Assembly (NCBI GenBank): GCA_902796115.1
Contig: CADBNX010000265.1
Span: 1 to 7,941, forward strand
Reading direction: 5' to 3'
Length of the DNA stretch: 7,941 nucleotides
From: an uncultured Eubacteriales bacterium
GTDB lineage: Bacteria > Bacillota > Clostridia > Christensenellales > Aristaeellaceae
The notes under the pieces are model-generated. The model made no database searches and was not told the DNA's origin. It saw only the letters and a program-made list of their open reading frames with translations. The first letter of the stretch is position 1. Every line of letters starts with the position of its first letter. The translations under genes and the position numbers were made by a program. Positions 1 to 5,897 of this stretch are shown here, in pieces.

Positions 1-11
1 GAAGCGAATGA

Positions 12-1571
12 TTACCAGCCGTATTCCGCGGCGATTTCGGTCACCTTTTCGGTGGCAGGGCCGTAGTAGGCTTCCGCGGCCGTTTTCATTTCCGCGAACA
101 TGTCGGCAACCGGCTTGTCACCGGAGATGATGGCCCAGTAATTGCTGGTGATGTTGAACGCGGAGGCGTCGGTGACGGCGTCATCGTCGATCAGGATCGG
201 TCCGACTTCCGGATACACGGGGTTCTGGTTGCGGATGGCGCAGACTTCGGCGTTGAGCGCCTTGGTCTCGTCATTGTACTCATCGAAATACTCCACGTTG
301 GGCAGTGCGGCCATCTCAAAGCCCCAGCTGGTCCAGTGGGTCACCGGGATGCAGGGGTACTTGACGGAGAGGTTTGCGGCATTGCCGTTCTCGTCGCGCA
401 CCTTGGTGACGGTGCCGTCGTCGGCGATGGTGTAGTCGATGCCTTCCAGACCCATGCGCATGTACTTGCCTTCGCCGAGCAGGTACTCATAGAAGGCGAG
501 GAAGCGGTCCATCTTTTCCTCGGTGATTTCCGGCGCGAACTGCACGGCCACCATGCAGGAGATATAGGCTTCCATGCGGGGCTGATCGCCCTTGTTGTTT
601 CCCAGCGCGCCGATCATACTGACCCGGTCGAAGGGGTTGCAGTCGGGGTTCGCGGCACCGTAGTATTCCACCATCACGTTATGGATCCAGTCCGCGTCCG
701 CGTTGCGCACGCATACGCCGAAGGTGTTGGAGGAGAATTTCTGCAGGCCGGTTTTCCAGGTGGTGGCGGCGAAGTCCGGATCGATGGAGCCGTCTTCATA
801 CATTTTGCGCAGCCATTCGAGCACTTCGATGTTGCTGTCGTCCAGCGCGCCGTAGAACCAGTTGCCGTCCGCGTCCTTGTTCCAGTAGCGGTTGGATACG
901 CCGGTGGAAGCGAAGAAGTAGCGCAGGGTGCCAAGGCCGTCGCCGGTCAGGCCGTAGGTGTCGTTCACGCCGTTGCCGTCGGGATCGTTATAGGTGAACG
1001 CGTGGCATACTTCGTACAGTTCTTCCCAGGAATTCGGCATGTCAAGGCCCAGTTTTTCCAGCCAGTCCCTGCGGATGAAGAGGCCCTTGCGTTCCGCCAG
1101 GTAGATGGAGGGATCCGCGGAGTCGGGCTTCGGCAGGAAATAGTATCCGCCGTACATGTTGTATACCAGCTGGGAGACCGCGTCGTTTTCCAGTCTTTCC
1201 TTGATCAGCGGGTATTTGTCGATCAGCTCCTGCGGGATTTCCGCGACCAGTTCATCGGGGATGAACTGAGTGATTTCCTGCGTGTAGTAAAGAATGTCCG
1301 CCGTGAATACTTCAGGCAGTTTTCCGTCCTGCGCCGCAAGCTGGGTCGCGGTGAAATCGTTGTTGTAGTAGTTGGTTTCGCTCTGAATGAAGTTGATGCC
1401 GAAGTTGTCCTGGATCCAGGCGGCCATGGCATCGTTCTCGGGATCCCAGGAGAAGGGATCGGCATCGCTGTCCGCGGTGATGTCCAGGATCTCGCCGTCA
1501 TAGGCAAGGGAGATTGCCATGACGGAAAGCATCAGCGCCAGCGCCAGCAGGAAGAGTTTCCAGAGTTTCAT
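12..1571 (-). CDS. extracellular sugar-binding protein of a CUT1 ABC importer (LplA-like)
   Basis: The extracellular receptor that captures sugar and delivers it to the two permeases. With the start at 1571 it has 519 residues, typical for the large LplA/YtcQ group. Residues 1-23 form a signal peptide (a positive start, then a leucine/alanine-rich core) with a plausible signal peptidase I site after SLA at 21-23. Family signs in the mature part include FIRRDWLEKLGLDMPNSWEE (165-184) and the acidic loop DPDGNGVND (196-204), which resembles the calcium-binding loop seen in many members. The C-terminal half is rich in aromatic residues, as expected for sugar stacking. No cysteine lies near the signal-peptide end, so the normal lipoprotein anchor of Gram-positive binding proteins is missing. 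It ends with TAA at 12-14, and nothing can be said about what follows. The ligand is unknown. Confidence 0.93.
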   Translation of the reverse strand: MKLWKLFLLALALMLSVMAISLAYDGEILDITADSDADPFSWDPENDAMAAWIQDNFGINFIQSETNYYNNDFTATQLAAQDGKLPEVFTADILYYTQEITQFIPDELVAEIPQELIDKYPLIKERLENDAVSQLVYNMYGGYYFLPKPDSADPSIYLAERKGLFIRRDWLEKLGLDMPNSWEELYEVCHAFTYNDPDGNGVNDTYGLTGDGLGTLRYFFASTGVSNRYWNKDADGNWFYGALDDSNIEVLEWLRKMYEDGSIDPDFAATTWKTGLQKFSSNTFGVCVRNADADWIHNVMVEYYGAANPDCNPFDRVSMIGALGNNKGDQPRMEAYISCMVAVQFAPEITEEKMDRFLAFYEYLLGEGKYMRMGLEGIDYTIADDGTVTKVRDENGNAANLSVKYPCIPVTHWTSWGFEMAALPNVEYFDEYNDETKALNAEVCAIRNQNPVYPEVGPILIDDDAVTDASAFNITSNYWAIISGDKPVADMFAEMKTAAEAYYGPATEKVTEIAAEYGW

Positions 1572-1579
1572 GCTGTGTT

Positions 1580-1584
1580 CCTCC
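1580..1584 (-). promoter_or_regulatory. ribosome binding site fixing the start of the binding protein
   Basis: GGAGG lies 8 bases upstream of the ATG at 1571. It falls inside the first codons of the longer reading from the ATG at 1586, so the start at 1571 is preferred. That choice gives a signal peptide that begins directly with MKLWK. Confidence 0.8.
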
Positions 1585-1602
1585 ATGTTTGAGATTTATT
1601 GA

Positions 1603-1618
1603 AAGCCGCAAGCGGCTT
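1603..1618 (-). other. intergenic stem-loop between permease and binding-protein genes
   Basis: AAGCCG and CGGCTT form a perfect 6-base-pair stem with a CTTG tetraloop, in the gap between the permease stop and the binding-protein ribosome binding site. No U-run follows, so it is not a good intrinsic terminator. In sugar ABC operons, hairpins at this place often mark an RNA processing or stability point that lets the binding protein be made in excess; that role here is inference. Confidence 0.5.
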
Positions 1619-1629
1619 GCAACCTTCCG

Positions 1630-2553
1630 TCAGCCTTTGACCGCGCCGATGGTCATGCCTTTTTCGAAATACTTCTGGATGAAGGGATAGATGATCACCA
1701 TCGGCAGCACCGTCGCCACGGCACAGGCCATTTTCAGGCCGGTTTCGTTCAGGAAAATGCGGTTTCCGGCGGCGTCCCGCAGGCCTTCCATGTTCTGCAT
1801 ATCCGCCGGGCGCGCCTCATGCACGATGAAATTGCGTACGATCAGCTGCAGGGGATAGAGCTTCTCATCCCGCATGTACAGCATCGCGGCAAACCAGCTG
1901 TTCCAGGTGCCGACCGCCACGAACATCGCGATGGTGGCGAGCGTGGGAATGGAGAGCGGGTAAATGATGCGGAAAAGGATCATCCATTCGTTGGCGCCGT
2001 CAATGCGCGCGGATTCCTCCAGCGACGGCGGCAGCTGCCGGAAAAAGGAGCGCACGATGATGAAATTGAACACGCTCACCGAATTCGGAACGATCAGCGC
2101 AAGCAGGTTGTTGCTCCATCCGAGCGTTTTGGTGATGTTCATGTAGTTCGGGATCAGGCCGCCGGAGAAGAACATCGTGATCAGCAGGTAGATCATAAAG
2201 AATTTCTGCCCGCGCAGGTCGCCCCGGCAGAGCCCGTACGCCAGCATCGAGGTGACCAGGGTGGAGAGCGTGGTGGCCGCGGCGGTGATGAAGATCGTCA
2301 GCGCGTAGGAGCGCGGGATCAGCGAGGTGGAAAAAATATAGGTATAGGCCTGAAAAGTGGGCTCCTTCGGCCAGAGGATGTACGGTTCCCGCATGTATTC
2401 GACGTTGCTGGTCAGCGAAATCGCGAAAATATTGAAAAACGGAAAGATGATGATGATCGCGATCAGGATGAACAGCAGGATATTCGCCGCGTTGAAGATA
2501 TGGTCCCCTGCGCTGCGCCGGATATGATTGCCTGTGCCTGTCTGTGCTTTCAC
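1630..2553 (-). CDS. ABC sugar importer permease, YtcP/LplC-like (CUT1)
   Basis: The second channel subunit of the same importer, partner of the LplB-like permease. The 307 residues begin at a GTG codon. The first membrane segment (about 22-46) is very hydrophobic with an isoleucine run, followed by the family stretch ISLTSNVEY. Further segments lie at about 82-106, 117-135, 148-168, 200-222 and 272-290, giving the standard six. The EAA loop beginning EESARIDGANEW (179-190) marks the ATPase contact. The C-terminal KYFEKGMTIGAVKG is the usual ending of YtcP/LplC-type permeases. Length and topology are normal. It lies 35 bases after the first permease and 58 bases before the binding protein. 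No ATPase gene is in the window; a shared MsmK-type ATPase is the likely motor, as is common for this family in Bacillota. Confidence 0.94.
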   Translation of the reverse strand: MKAQTGTGNHIRRSAGDHIFNAANILLFILIAIIIIFPFFNIFAISLTSNVEYMREPYILWPKEPTFQAYTYIFSTSLIPRSYALTIFITAAATTLSTLVTSMLAYGLCRGDLRGQKFFMIYLLITMFFSGGLIPNYMNITKTLGWSNNLLALIVPNSVSVFNFIIVRSFFRQLPPSLEESARIDGANEWMILFRIIYPLSIPTLATIAMFVAVGTWNSWFAAMLYMRDEKLYPLQLIVRNFIVHEARPADMQNMEGLRDAAGNRIFLNETGLKMACAVATVLPMVIIYPFIQKYFEKGMTIGAVKG

Positions 2554-2561
2554 TGTCGTTT

Positions 2562-2567
2562 CCTCCC
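2562..2567 (-). promoter_or_regulatory. ribosome binding site for the YtcP-like permease, GTG start
   Basis: GGGAGG lies 8 bases upstream of the GTG at 2551-2553. It supports this non-ATG start, because no in-frame ATG occurs before the first membrane segment of the protein. Confidence 0.75.
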
Positions 2568-2588
2568 TTCCTGCACCGTGATTCCGGA

Positions 2589-3761
2589 TCAGAAGAATCC
2601 TTCCCCGGACATTCTCTTGACAACGTAGTTGGACACGAACAGCAGCACGCAGTTGACTATCTGCTGGAAGAGGCCGATGGCGGTGGACAGGTCGTACTGT
2701 CCCTTGCCGACGCCCATATCATAGACATAGGTATCGATGACCTGGGCTACGGTGGTCTGTGTCGCCGCGGTGCGCAGGTTCATGATCTGGTCGAAATTCG
2801 CGCCCATCACCGAGCCGACGTTGAGGATCAGCATGGTCGTGATCGCGAACGCGATGGAGGGAAGGGTAATGTGGATACACTGCTGCCAGCGGTTGGCGCC
2901 GTCCAGATACGCGGCCTCGTACATTTCCTGATCCACGCCCGCGATGGCGGCCATATAGATGATGGTGCCCCAGCCGGCCTCCTTCCAGATGGAGGTGCCG
3001 TAGAGCATGCCGTAGAACTTACTCGGATCCGACAGCAGGTTGATGGGCTGGGAACCGAGTGACATCAGCATTTTATTGACCAGACCCGAGGTGATGGAAA
3101 ACAGGGAAAAGAGCAGGGAATACATGATGACCCAGCTGATGAAATGCGGCAGGTAAATGATGGTCTGGATCGTCCGCCGGTAGGAGGTGGAACGCAGCTC
3201 GTTCATCAGCAGCGCCAGGATAATGGGTACGGGGAAGGTGATCAGCAGCTGCGAAATGCCGATGAAGAAGGTATTCCAGATCGTCTGTCCGGCTACCGGA
3301 CTTTTGAAAAAGCGTTCAAAATGATACAGTCCCACCCATTCGGAGAACAGGATGCCGCTTTTGATTTTATAATCCTTAAAGCCGAGGATGATGCCGTACA
3401 TGGGCATATAGCTGAATACGAAGACCACGATCAGACCCGGCAGGATCAGGCTGTAGCGGTAGCGGTCCTTCCACAGGCCGACGGCCGTTCGGTGCGACCT
3501 GCCCTTCAGCGCCGGAAGGGTGAAATAACACACGATGGACGCGGCAAGCAGTACCGCGCCGCAGACGGCCAGCACCAGCGGTGGTATGCCGTGAACGCCG
3601 AAATCCCATTTTTTCCTGCCGACCAGGCCTGTGATGGCAATATACCAAATGCCGGAGGCAGCGAGAATGGCTGTGGAAAGAAGCATGCACGCGCGGACCG
3701 CGCGGAGAACGCGCCTGCCGCTGTCCGTAAGAGCGTCTTTTTTCTGTGTGGCAGCTTGCAT
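2589..3761 (-). CDS. ABC sugar importer permease, LplB-like (CUT1), with N-terminal extension
   Basis: An inner-membrane subunit forming half of the translocation channel of a CUT1-type sugar importer. From the ATG at 3761 the protein has 390 residues. From about residue 97 it follows the LplB/YteP pattern: YSLILPGLIVVFVFSYMPMYG (103-123), YLPHFISWV (203-211), and the cytoplasmic EAA loop beginning EAAYLDGANRW (282-292), which contacts the ATPase. Residues 1-95 are extra. They hold two further hydrophobic segments (about 23-46 and 58-81) joined by a short charged loop, so about eight membrane segments are predicted instead of the usual six. Usual members have roughly 290-320 residues. The gene is the first of a promoter-led block and is followed after 35 bases by the partner permease. 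The substrate is unknown; an oligosaccharide is likely from the neighbouring enzymes. Confidence 0.92.
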   Translation of the reverse strand: MQAATQKKDALTDSGRRVLRAVRACMLLSTAILAASGIWYIAITGLVGRKKWDFGVHGIPPLVLAVCGAVLLAASIVCYFTLPALKGRSHRTAVGLWKDRYRYSLILPGLIVVFVFSYMPMYGIILGFKDYKIKSGILFSEWVGLYHFERFFKSPVAGQTIWNTFFIGISQLLITFPVPIILALLMNELRSTSYRRTIQTIIYLPHFISWVIMYSLLFSLFSITSGLVNKMLMSLGSQPINLLSDPSKFYGMLYGTSIWKEAGWGTIIYMAAIAGVDQEMYEAAYLDGANRWQQCIHITLPSIAFAITTMLILNVGSVMGANFDQIMNLRTAATQTTVAQVIDTYVYDMGVGKGQYDLSTAIGLFQQIVNCVLLFVSNYVVKRMSGEGFF

Positions 3762-3766
3762 CCAAT

Positions 3767-3774
3767 CTCCTCCT
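3767..3774 (-). promoter_or_regulatory. ribosome binding site fixing the start of the LplB-like permease
   Basis: AGGAGGAG lies 5 bases upstream of the ATG at 3761. This favours that Met over the longer in-frame ATG at 3812, which would add 17 polar residues and would place this ribosome binding site inside the coding region. Confidence 0.85.
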
Positions 3775-3801
3775 GTCCCGCAGGGAGGTTTTTCCCCCTC
3801 C
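3769..3801 (-). promoter_or_regulatory. possible alternative leader hairpins that could mask the ribosome binding site
   Basis: In the predicted leader, GGAGG (3797-3801) can pair with CCTCC (3784-3788) across an 8-base loop. The same CCTCC can instead pair with the GGAGG of the ribosome binding site (3769-3773) across a 10-base loop. The two pairings exclude each other, which is the logic of an anti-Shine-Dalgarno switch. Each stem is only 5 base pairs, and purine-rich runs give such matches easily, so chance is a serious alternative. Confidence 0.3.
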
Positions 3802-3835
3802 GTCCGGATCAAAGCGCGCCTGAGAACCCGAAATC

Positions 3836-3864
3836 ATTGTAACTGAAGAAGAGGCCCGTGTCAA
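3836..3864 (-). promoter_or_regulatory. sigma-A promoter for the ABC transporter genes
   Basis: On the minus strand a perfect -35 box TTGACA (3859-3864) is separated by exactly 17 bases from the -10 box TACAAT (3836-3841), one mismatch from consensus. Transcription would start near 3828-3830, giving a leader of about 68 bases before the permease start at 3761. The -35 box overlaps the TGA stop of the small upstream gene, so the catabolic and transport blocks can be transcribed separately despite their closeness. No clear operator palindrome is visible beside it. Confidence 0.85.
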
Positions 3865-4076
3865 TCATCCGTATCCGTCCGGAACAGCGTGCAGCCGGTT
3901 TTTTTGAAATAGGCAATCCGCTCCAGGATATCCTCCGGCTTCACTTCAAACCAGGCCGCCAGACAGGAGACGCAGCGGAAGGACACGGCGCCGCGGTTGA
4001 TCAGTTTTTTTGTCGCCGCGATTTCGTCGGGATGGAGCGTCCTCCCGCAGATCTCGCATTTTTCGCCGGTCAGCAC
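3861..4076 (-). CDS. small Cys-rich putative zinc-binding protein, unknown function
   Basis: A 71-residue protein of unknown function. It has two CxxC knuckles, CEIC (7-10) and CVSC (35-38), spaced like a zinc ribbon. Between them lie an acidic helix and TKKLINRG (22-29), and after them a predicted helix (about 45-60) and a GCTLF tail (61-65). The start is GTG at 4076, inside the last codons of the alpha-galactosidase gene; the 7-base overlap GTGCTGA places the upstream stop within the new start region. There is no in-frame ATG and no clear ribosome binding site, so translation probably depends on coupling with the upstream gene. The sensible zinc-ribbon pattern and coupled position argue that it is real. 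From memory, similar small CEICG proteins occur in Clostridia, but no function is known to me. The role could be regulatory or protein-binding; this is a guess. Confidence 0.7.
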   Translation of the reverse strand: MLTGEKCEICGRTLHPDEIAATKKLINRGAVSFRCVSCLAAWFEVKPEDILERIAYFKKTGCTLFRTDTDD

Positions 4077-5251
4077 GGCGCGAAACGCGCCAGGAGCACG
4101 CGGCAGTCGTGGGGGCCGACCATCGGATTATAGTAATCCCGGTGTACGCCCAGGTCCTCTCCCGTAAAGGCGTCCGTCAGGCGCAGGCCCATTCCGCTGC
4201 CCCAGGGCAGTCCCGCGTCCGCGAAGATGAACGGGATTTCCCCGCGCTTGGGTGCAAAATTGAAGTACCCCACCGCGAATTCATGATCGCTCAGGTGTTT
4301 GAAAAGCGACAGGCCCGAATCCTGGAACACATGCCAGCTTCTGCCGTCCGCAGGGTCATAGTCCCGGTTTGCCACATGTCCCTGATAAACGGGGAAGGGC
4401 GGGCGGCCTTCCGTATCCTGGTTGATGCGCAGCAGCCGGGGATTGAGCACCAGGTTTTCCGCTTCCGGGCGCATGCTGCGTACGTCGCCCCCCAGCATCA
4501 GCGGCGCGCCGAGCATGCACCAGAGCGCGAACTGGGTCCGGTAATCCGCGTCCGTGCACGCTTCTCCCAGCGCGACGTGCCCTTTTCCGTACATGCCCAC
4601 GGTCAGCATATCGATATCGTTGAAGCAGTTCGCGCCGCTCATGCAGAATTTGTCCAGCTGGCTCCTGGCGATGGTCGTGAAGGATTTGAAATTGTCCTGG
4701 ATATCCCCGGTGGAGCGGTACATGTGCGCGCCGAGGGATTTCATCCATTTCCAGGGCTCATCCGTGCCCCAGTTGCAGGCGGAGAACAGGATATCCCGTC
4801 CGGTGGCCTTCAGCGCCATGGACATGGTGGCGTAGCGGTTTTTGCCGTCGCCGCTCCTGGGAAAATTGCAGAAATCGTATTTGAGAAAATCCACGCCCCA
4901 TTCGGCGAAGGTGCGCGCGTCCTCGAACTCATGGTCGTAGGAGGAGGGATAGCCCGCGCAGGTCTGAACGCCGGCGCAGGAGTACATGCCGAATCTGAGC
5001 CCGAGCGCGTGGATATCTTCCGCGAGCGCCTTCATGCCGCGCGGGAATTTTTCGGGGTCAGGAACCAGACGCCCCTGCGCGTCGCGCTCCTTCAGGCTCC
5101 AGCAGTCGTCGATCACGACGTAGCGGTAGCCCGCGTCCAGATACCCTTTTTCCTTCATGGCATGGGCCGTGCCCAATACCAGGTCGTCCGATATATTGCT
5201 TCCGAACGTATTCCAGCTGTTCCAACCCATCGGCGGTGTCTGCAGATTCAT
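4070..5251 (-). CDS. GH27 alpha-galactosidase-like glycoside hydrolase (cytoplasmic)
   Basis: A retaining hydrolase expected to remove terminal alpha-galactosyl groups. The N-terminus MNLQTPPMGWNSWNTFG is the classic GH27 opening, with no signal peptide, so the enzyme acts in the cytoplasm. DDCW (48-51) supplies the sugar-binding aspartates. Cys98 in QTC is conserved. FLKYDFC (122-128) holds the expected nucleophile Asp126, with Lys124 as a substrate contact. SACNWG (157-162) forms the substrate wall. RSTGD (179-183) holds the expected acid/base Asp183. GAPLMLGGDV (248-257) and LRINQDTEG (274-282) close the TIM barrel, and a C-terminal beta-domain runs to 393, typical for bacterial members. 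The start follows a strong AAGGAGG site that overlaps the TAA stop of the beta-phosphoglucomutase, leaving a 13-base gap. GH27 also contains beta-L-arabinopyranosidases, which share the same catalytic residues, so that activity is an alternative. Confidence 0.9.
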   Translation of the reverse strand: MNLQTPPMGWNSWNTFGSNISDDLVLGTAHAMKEKGYLDAGYRYVVIDDCWSLKERDAQGRLVPDPEKFPRGMKALAEDIHALGLRFGMYSCAGVQTCAGYPSSYDHEFEDARTFAEWGVDFLKYDFCNFPRSGDGKNRYATMSMALKATGRDILFSACNWGTDEPWKWMKSLGAHMYRSTGDIQDNFKSFTTIARSQLDKFCMSGANCFNDIDMLTVGMYGKGHVALGEACTDADYRTQFALWCMLGAPLMLGGDVRSMRPEAENLVLNPRLLRINQDTEGRPPFPVYQGHVANRDYDPADGRSWHVFQDSGLSLFKHLSDHEFAVGYFNFAPKRGEIPFIFADAGLPWGSGMGLRLTDAFTGEDLGVHRDYYNPMVGPHDCRVLLARFAPC

Positions 5252-5264
5252 CGAAAATTCCTCC

Positions 5265-5897
5265 TTACAGATTCAGCAGATCGGACAGTTTTTCAAGATG
5301 GTACTGCGCGCGCGGATCCCCCTTCGCGTCCCCGATCGCGGCGCATGCGAAGCCGCCCCGCCGGGCTGCTTCCACACCGGCGCGCGCGTCCTCCACCACC
5401 AGGCACTCTTCCGGCGCCCTGCGAAGCAGTTCGGCCGCCTTCAGAAATACTTCCGGGTCCGGCTTGGAGCGGGTGATCATATTGCCGTCCGCCACGGCGT
5501 CAAAGAAATGCCCCAGTCCGATCCGCTCCAGGATGTACGGCGTGTTTTTGCTGGAGGAGCCGATGGCCATGGGGATCCCCTCCGCCCGCAGCGCGTCCAG
5601 CGTGCGCTTCACATCTTCGGGCAGATCCGCCGGCGTCATGTTTCCCAGCAGCTGCCGGTATAATTCATTCTTCTCCGCGGCGAGGCTTTCCTTCTCGGCC
5701 TGTGTGTATCTTTTCTCCGATTTTTCGAGGATGATCTCAAGGCTTTCCATCCGGCTGACCCCGCGCAGCAGATTGTTCCGCTCCCGGTCAAAGGGAATGC
5801 CAAGCCTGTCCGCCAGGACTTTCCAGGCCCGGTAATGGTACTCGTCGGTGGAACAGATGACGCCGTCCAGATCAAAGATCACGGCACCGTATTTCAT
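5265..5897 (-). CDS. pgmB: beta-phosphoglucomutase (HAD superfamily)
   Basis: Converts beta-D-glucose 1-phosphate to glucose 6-phosphate through beta-glucose 1,6-bisphosphate, in the cytoplasm. The 210-residue protein has the usual family length and all catalytic motifs. FDLDGVI has nucleophile Asp9 and acid/base Asp11. The cap contributes Thr17, His21 and the substrate loop RGVSR (45-49). Motif II is the serine run 114-116, motif III is Lys145 in KPDPEVF, and the Mg-binding acidic pair is Glu169-Asp170. RGVSR and the cap His separate beta-PGM from generic HAD phosphatases. The ATG lies in an ATGA overlap with the GH65 stop codon. An AAGGAGG site 7 bases upstream sits inside the last GH65 codons, so the two genes are probably translationally coupled. 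It supplies the step that makes GH65 phosphorolysis useful to glycolysis. Confidence 0.95.
   Translation of the reverse strand: MKYGAVIFDLDGVICSTDEYHYRAWKVLADRLGIPFDRERNNLLRGVSRMESLEIILEKSEKRYTQAEKESLAAEKNELYRQLLGNMTPADLPEDVKRTLDALRAEGIPMAIGSSSKNTPYILERIGLGHFFDAVADGNMITRSKPDPEVFLKAAELLRRAPEECLVVEDARAGVEAARRGGFACAAIGDAKGDPRAQYHLEKLSDLLNL

Noticed and set aside
336..1592. A 418-codon open frame on the plus strand, antisense to the binding-protein gene
   Set aside because: The product is rich in Val, Gly and His without domain signs, and the minus-strand gene is well supported by its signal peptide and family motifs.
1603..1618. Intrinsic terminator between the YtcP-like permease and the binding-protein gene
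   Set aside because: The stem is short and is followed by mixed A/T/C bases rather than a run of T on the minus strand.
1819..2628. A 269-codon open frame on the plus strand across the YtcP-like permease
   Set aside because: It is highly charged, has no recognisable motifs and lies opposite a permease with a clear EAA loop and six membrane segments, so it is a shadow frame.
3762..3812. Longer start for the LplB-like permease at the ATG at 3812
   Set aside because: It would add 17 residues without a clear ribosome binding site and would bury the strong AGGAGGAG site. The ATG at 3761 has ideal spacing.
3808..3823. Possible catabolite-responsive (cre) site just downstream of the promoter
   Set aside because: The match to the CcpA consensus has about three mismatches at key positions on either strand. 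The location is attractive but the sequence does not support it.
4010..5476. A 488-codon open frame on the plus strand, antisense to the alpha-galactosidase gene
   Set aside because: It covers a gene with complete GH27 motifs on the other strand. Its product is low-complexity, rich in Arg, Ala, Pro and His, with no recognisable domain. GC-rich codon use removes antisense stop codons, which explains the length.
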